Assembly (NCBI GenBank): GCA_003213595.1
Contig: QCMR01000002.1
Coordinates: forward strand, 254,015 to 318,014
Direction: 5' to 3'
Origin: SAR86 cluster bacterium AG-422-E19
GTDB taxonomy: Bacteria; Pseudomonadota; Gammaproteobacteria; Magnimaribacterales; AG-339-G14
Length of the DNA: 64,000 nucleotides
The notes under the pieces are model-generated. The model had not been told where the DNA came from and searched no databases. It saw only the letters and a list, made by a program, of their open reading frames with translations. Both the position numbers and the translations under genes were made by a program. Positions 63,379 to 64,000 of the stretch are shown here, piece by piece (position 1 is the first letter of the stretch; every line of letters begins with the position of its first letter).

Positions 63379-64000
63379 TTATCTTTTAAACCCTTTCAAG
63401 TTAGCTTTCTTCATCAAAGACTGATACTGACTCGATAAAAGGTGTGATTGTACCTGAGCCATGAAGTCCATTACCACTACTACTGCAATTAAAAGTGAAG
63501 TTCCTCCCAAGTAAAAAGGAACGTTTGCAGAAACAATTAAAAATTGAGGTAATAAACAAATCATTATCATATAAATGGACCCCCAGACTGTCAGTCTAGA
63601 CATAACATTATCAATGTATTCTTCCGTATGACCTCCTGGTCTAATTCCTGGAAGGAAGCCACCAGACCTTTTCAAATTATCTGAAATATCTTTTGCTGGA
63701 AACTGTATCGCAGTGTAAAAAAAGCAGAAATAAGCTATCAAAATAGAAAACACAACTACATATAAAGGTTGTCCGGGACTTAATGCCAAAGATACTTCTT
63801 GCAGCCACTCCATCCCTTCACTTTGTCCAAACCAAGAACTAATTGACGCTGGAAAAAGGACTATACTGCTTGCAAAAATAGCGGGAATCACTCCTGACAT
63901 ATTAACTTTTAAAGGAACATGCGAAGCTTGTCCCATAGCCATTTGATTAGGATTTCTTCTTGCATAATTTACAGTAACTCTTCTCTGAGCTCTTTCTACC
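63379..64000 (-). CDS. secY: Preprotein translocase SecY, C-terminal part (runs off window end)
   Basis: [45 protein letters not shown]...[17 protein letters not shown]. Confidence 0.96.
   Translation of the reverse strand, partial: VERAQRRVTVNYARRNPNQMAMGQASHVPLKVNMSGVIPAIFASSIVLFPASISSWFGQSEGMEWLQEVSLALSPGQPLYVVVFSILIAYFCFFYTAIQFPAKDISDNLKRSGGFLPGIRPGGHTEEYIDNVMSRLTVWGSIYMIMICLLPQFLIVSANVPFYLGGTSLLIAVVVVMDFMAQVQSHLLSSQYQSLMKKANLKGFKR

Noticed and set aside
1-64000. CRISPR arrays, tRNA genes, insertion sequences, prophage or toxin-antitoxin modules
   Set aside because: Scanned intergenic spaces and ORF products; none found

Overview
This 64 kb window is dense, low-GC gammaproteobacterial core chromosome, probably from a streamlined marine-type lineage (an inference from composition and gene packing). 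Nearly all of it is coding, with about 60 recognisable housekeeping genes. The main blocks are: ftsH(partial)-rlmE-greA-carB-carA; map-dapC-dapD; a POT transporter, lptG-lptF, pepA-holC-valS; tas, a glutathione peroxidase, rimI-holD, leuA; tilS-accA-dnaE-rnhB-lpxB-lpxA-fabZ-lpxD-skp-bamA-rseP-dxr-cdsA-uppS-frr-tsf-rpsB; dapB-dnaJ-dnaK-grpE-fur; bamE, an NSS transporter, smpB-ssrA(tmRNA), a GT25, rpsT, proB-obg-rpmA-rplU, fabA-fabB, ssb, uvrA; and rplQ-rpoA-rpsD-rpsK-rpsM-rpmJ-secY(partial). I saw no CRISPR array, tRNA gene, prophage, transposon or defence island. The most interesting signals are small. (1) The carAB leader combines mutually exclusive hairpins, an intrinsic-terminator-like hairpin and an unannotated 31-codon ORF that reads through the terminator and overlaps the carA start, which suggests coupled attenuation. 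(2) cdsA has a one-nucleotide frameshift in a T9 tract. (3) DnaJ has a degenerate zinc centre I. (4) Several genes have -10 boxes exactly 6 nt before the start codon, suggesting leaderless mRNAs. (5) Seven of nine convergent gene pairs overlap at their 3' ends. (6) Expected genes are missing from conserved operons (pyrH, recN, glnD), and the ancestral dapB-carA junction is split by a block whose ends, map and rpsB, are themselves ancestral neighbours. All calls come from reading the sequence; no database search was run.
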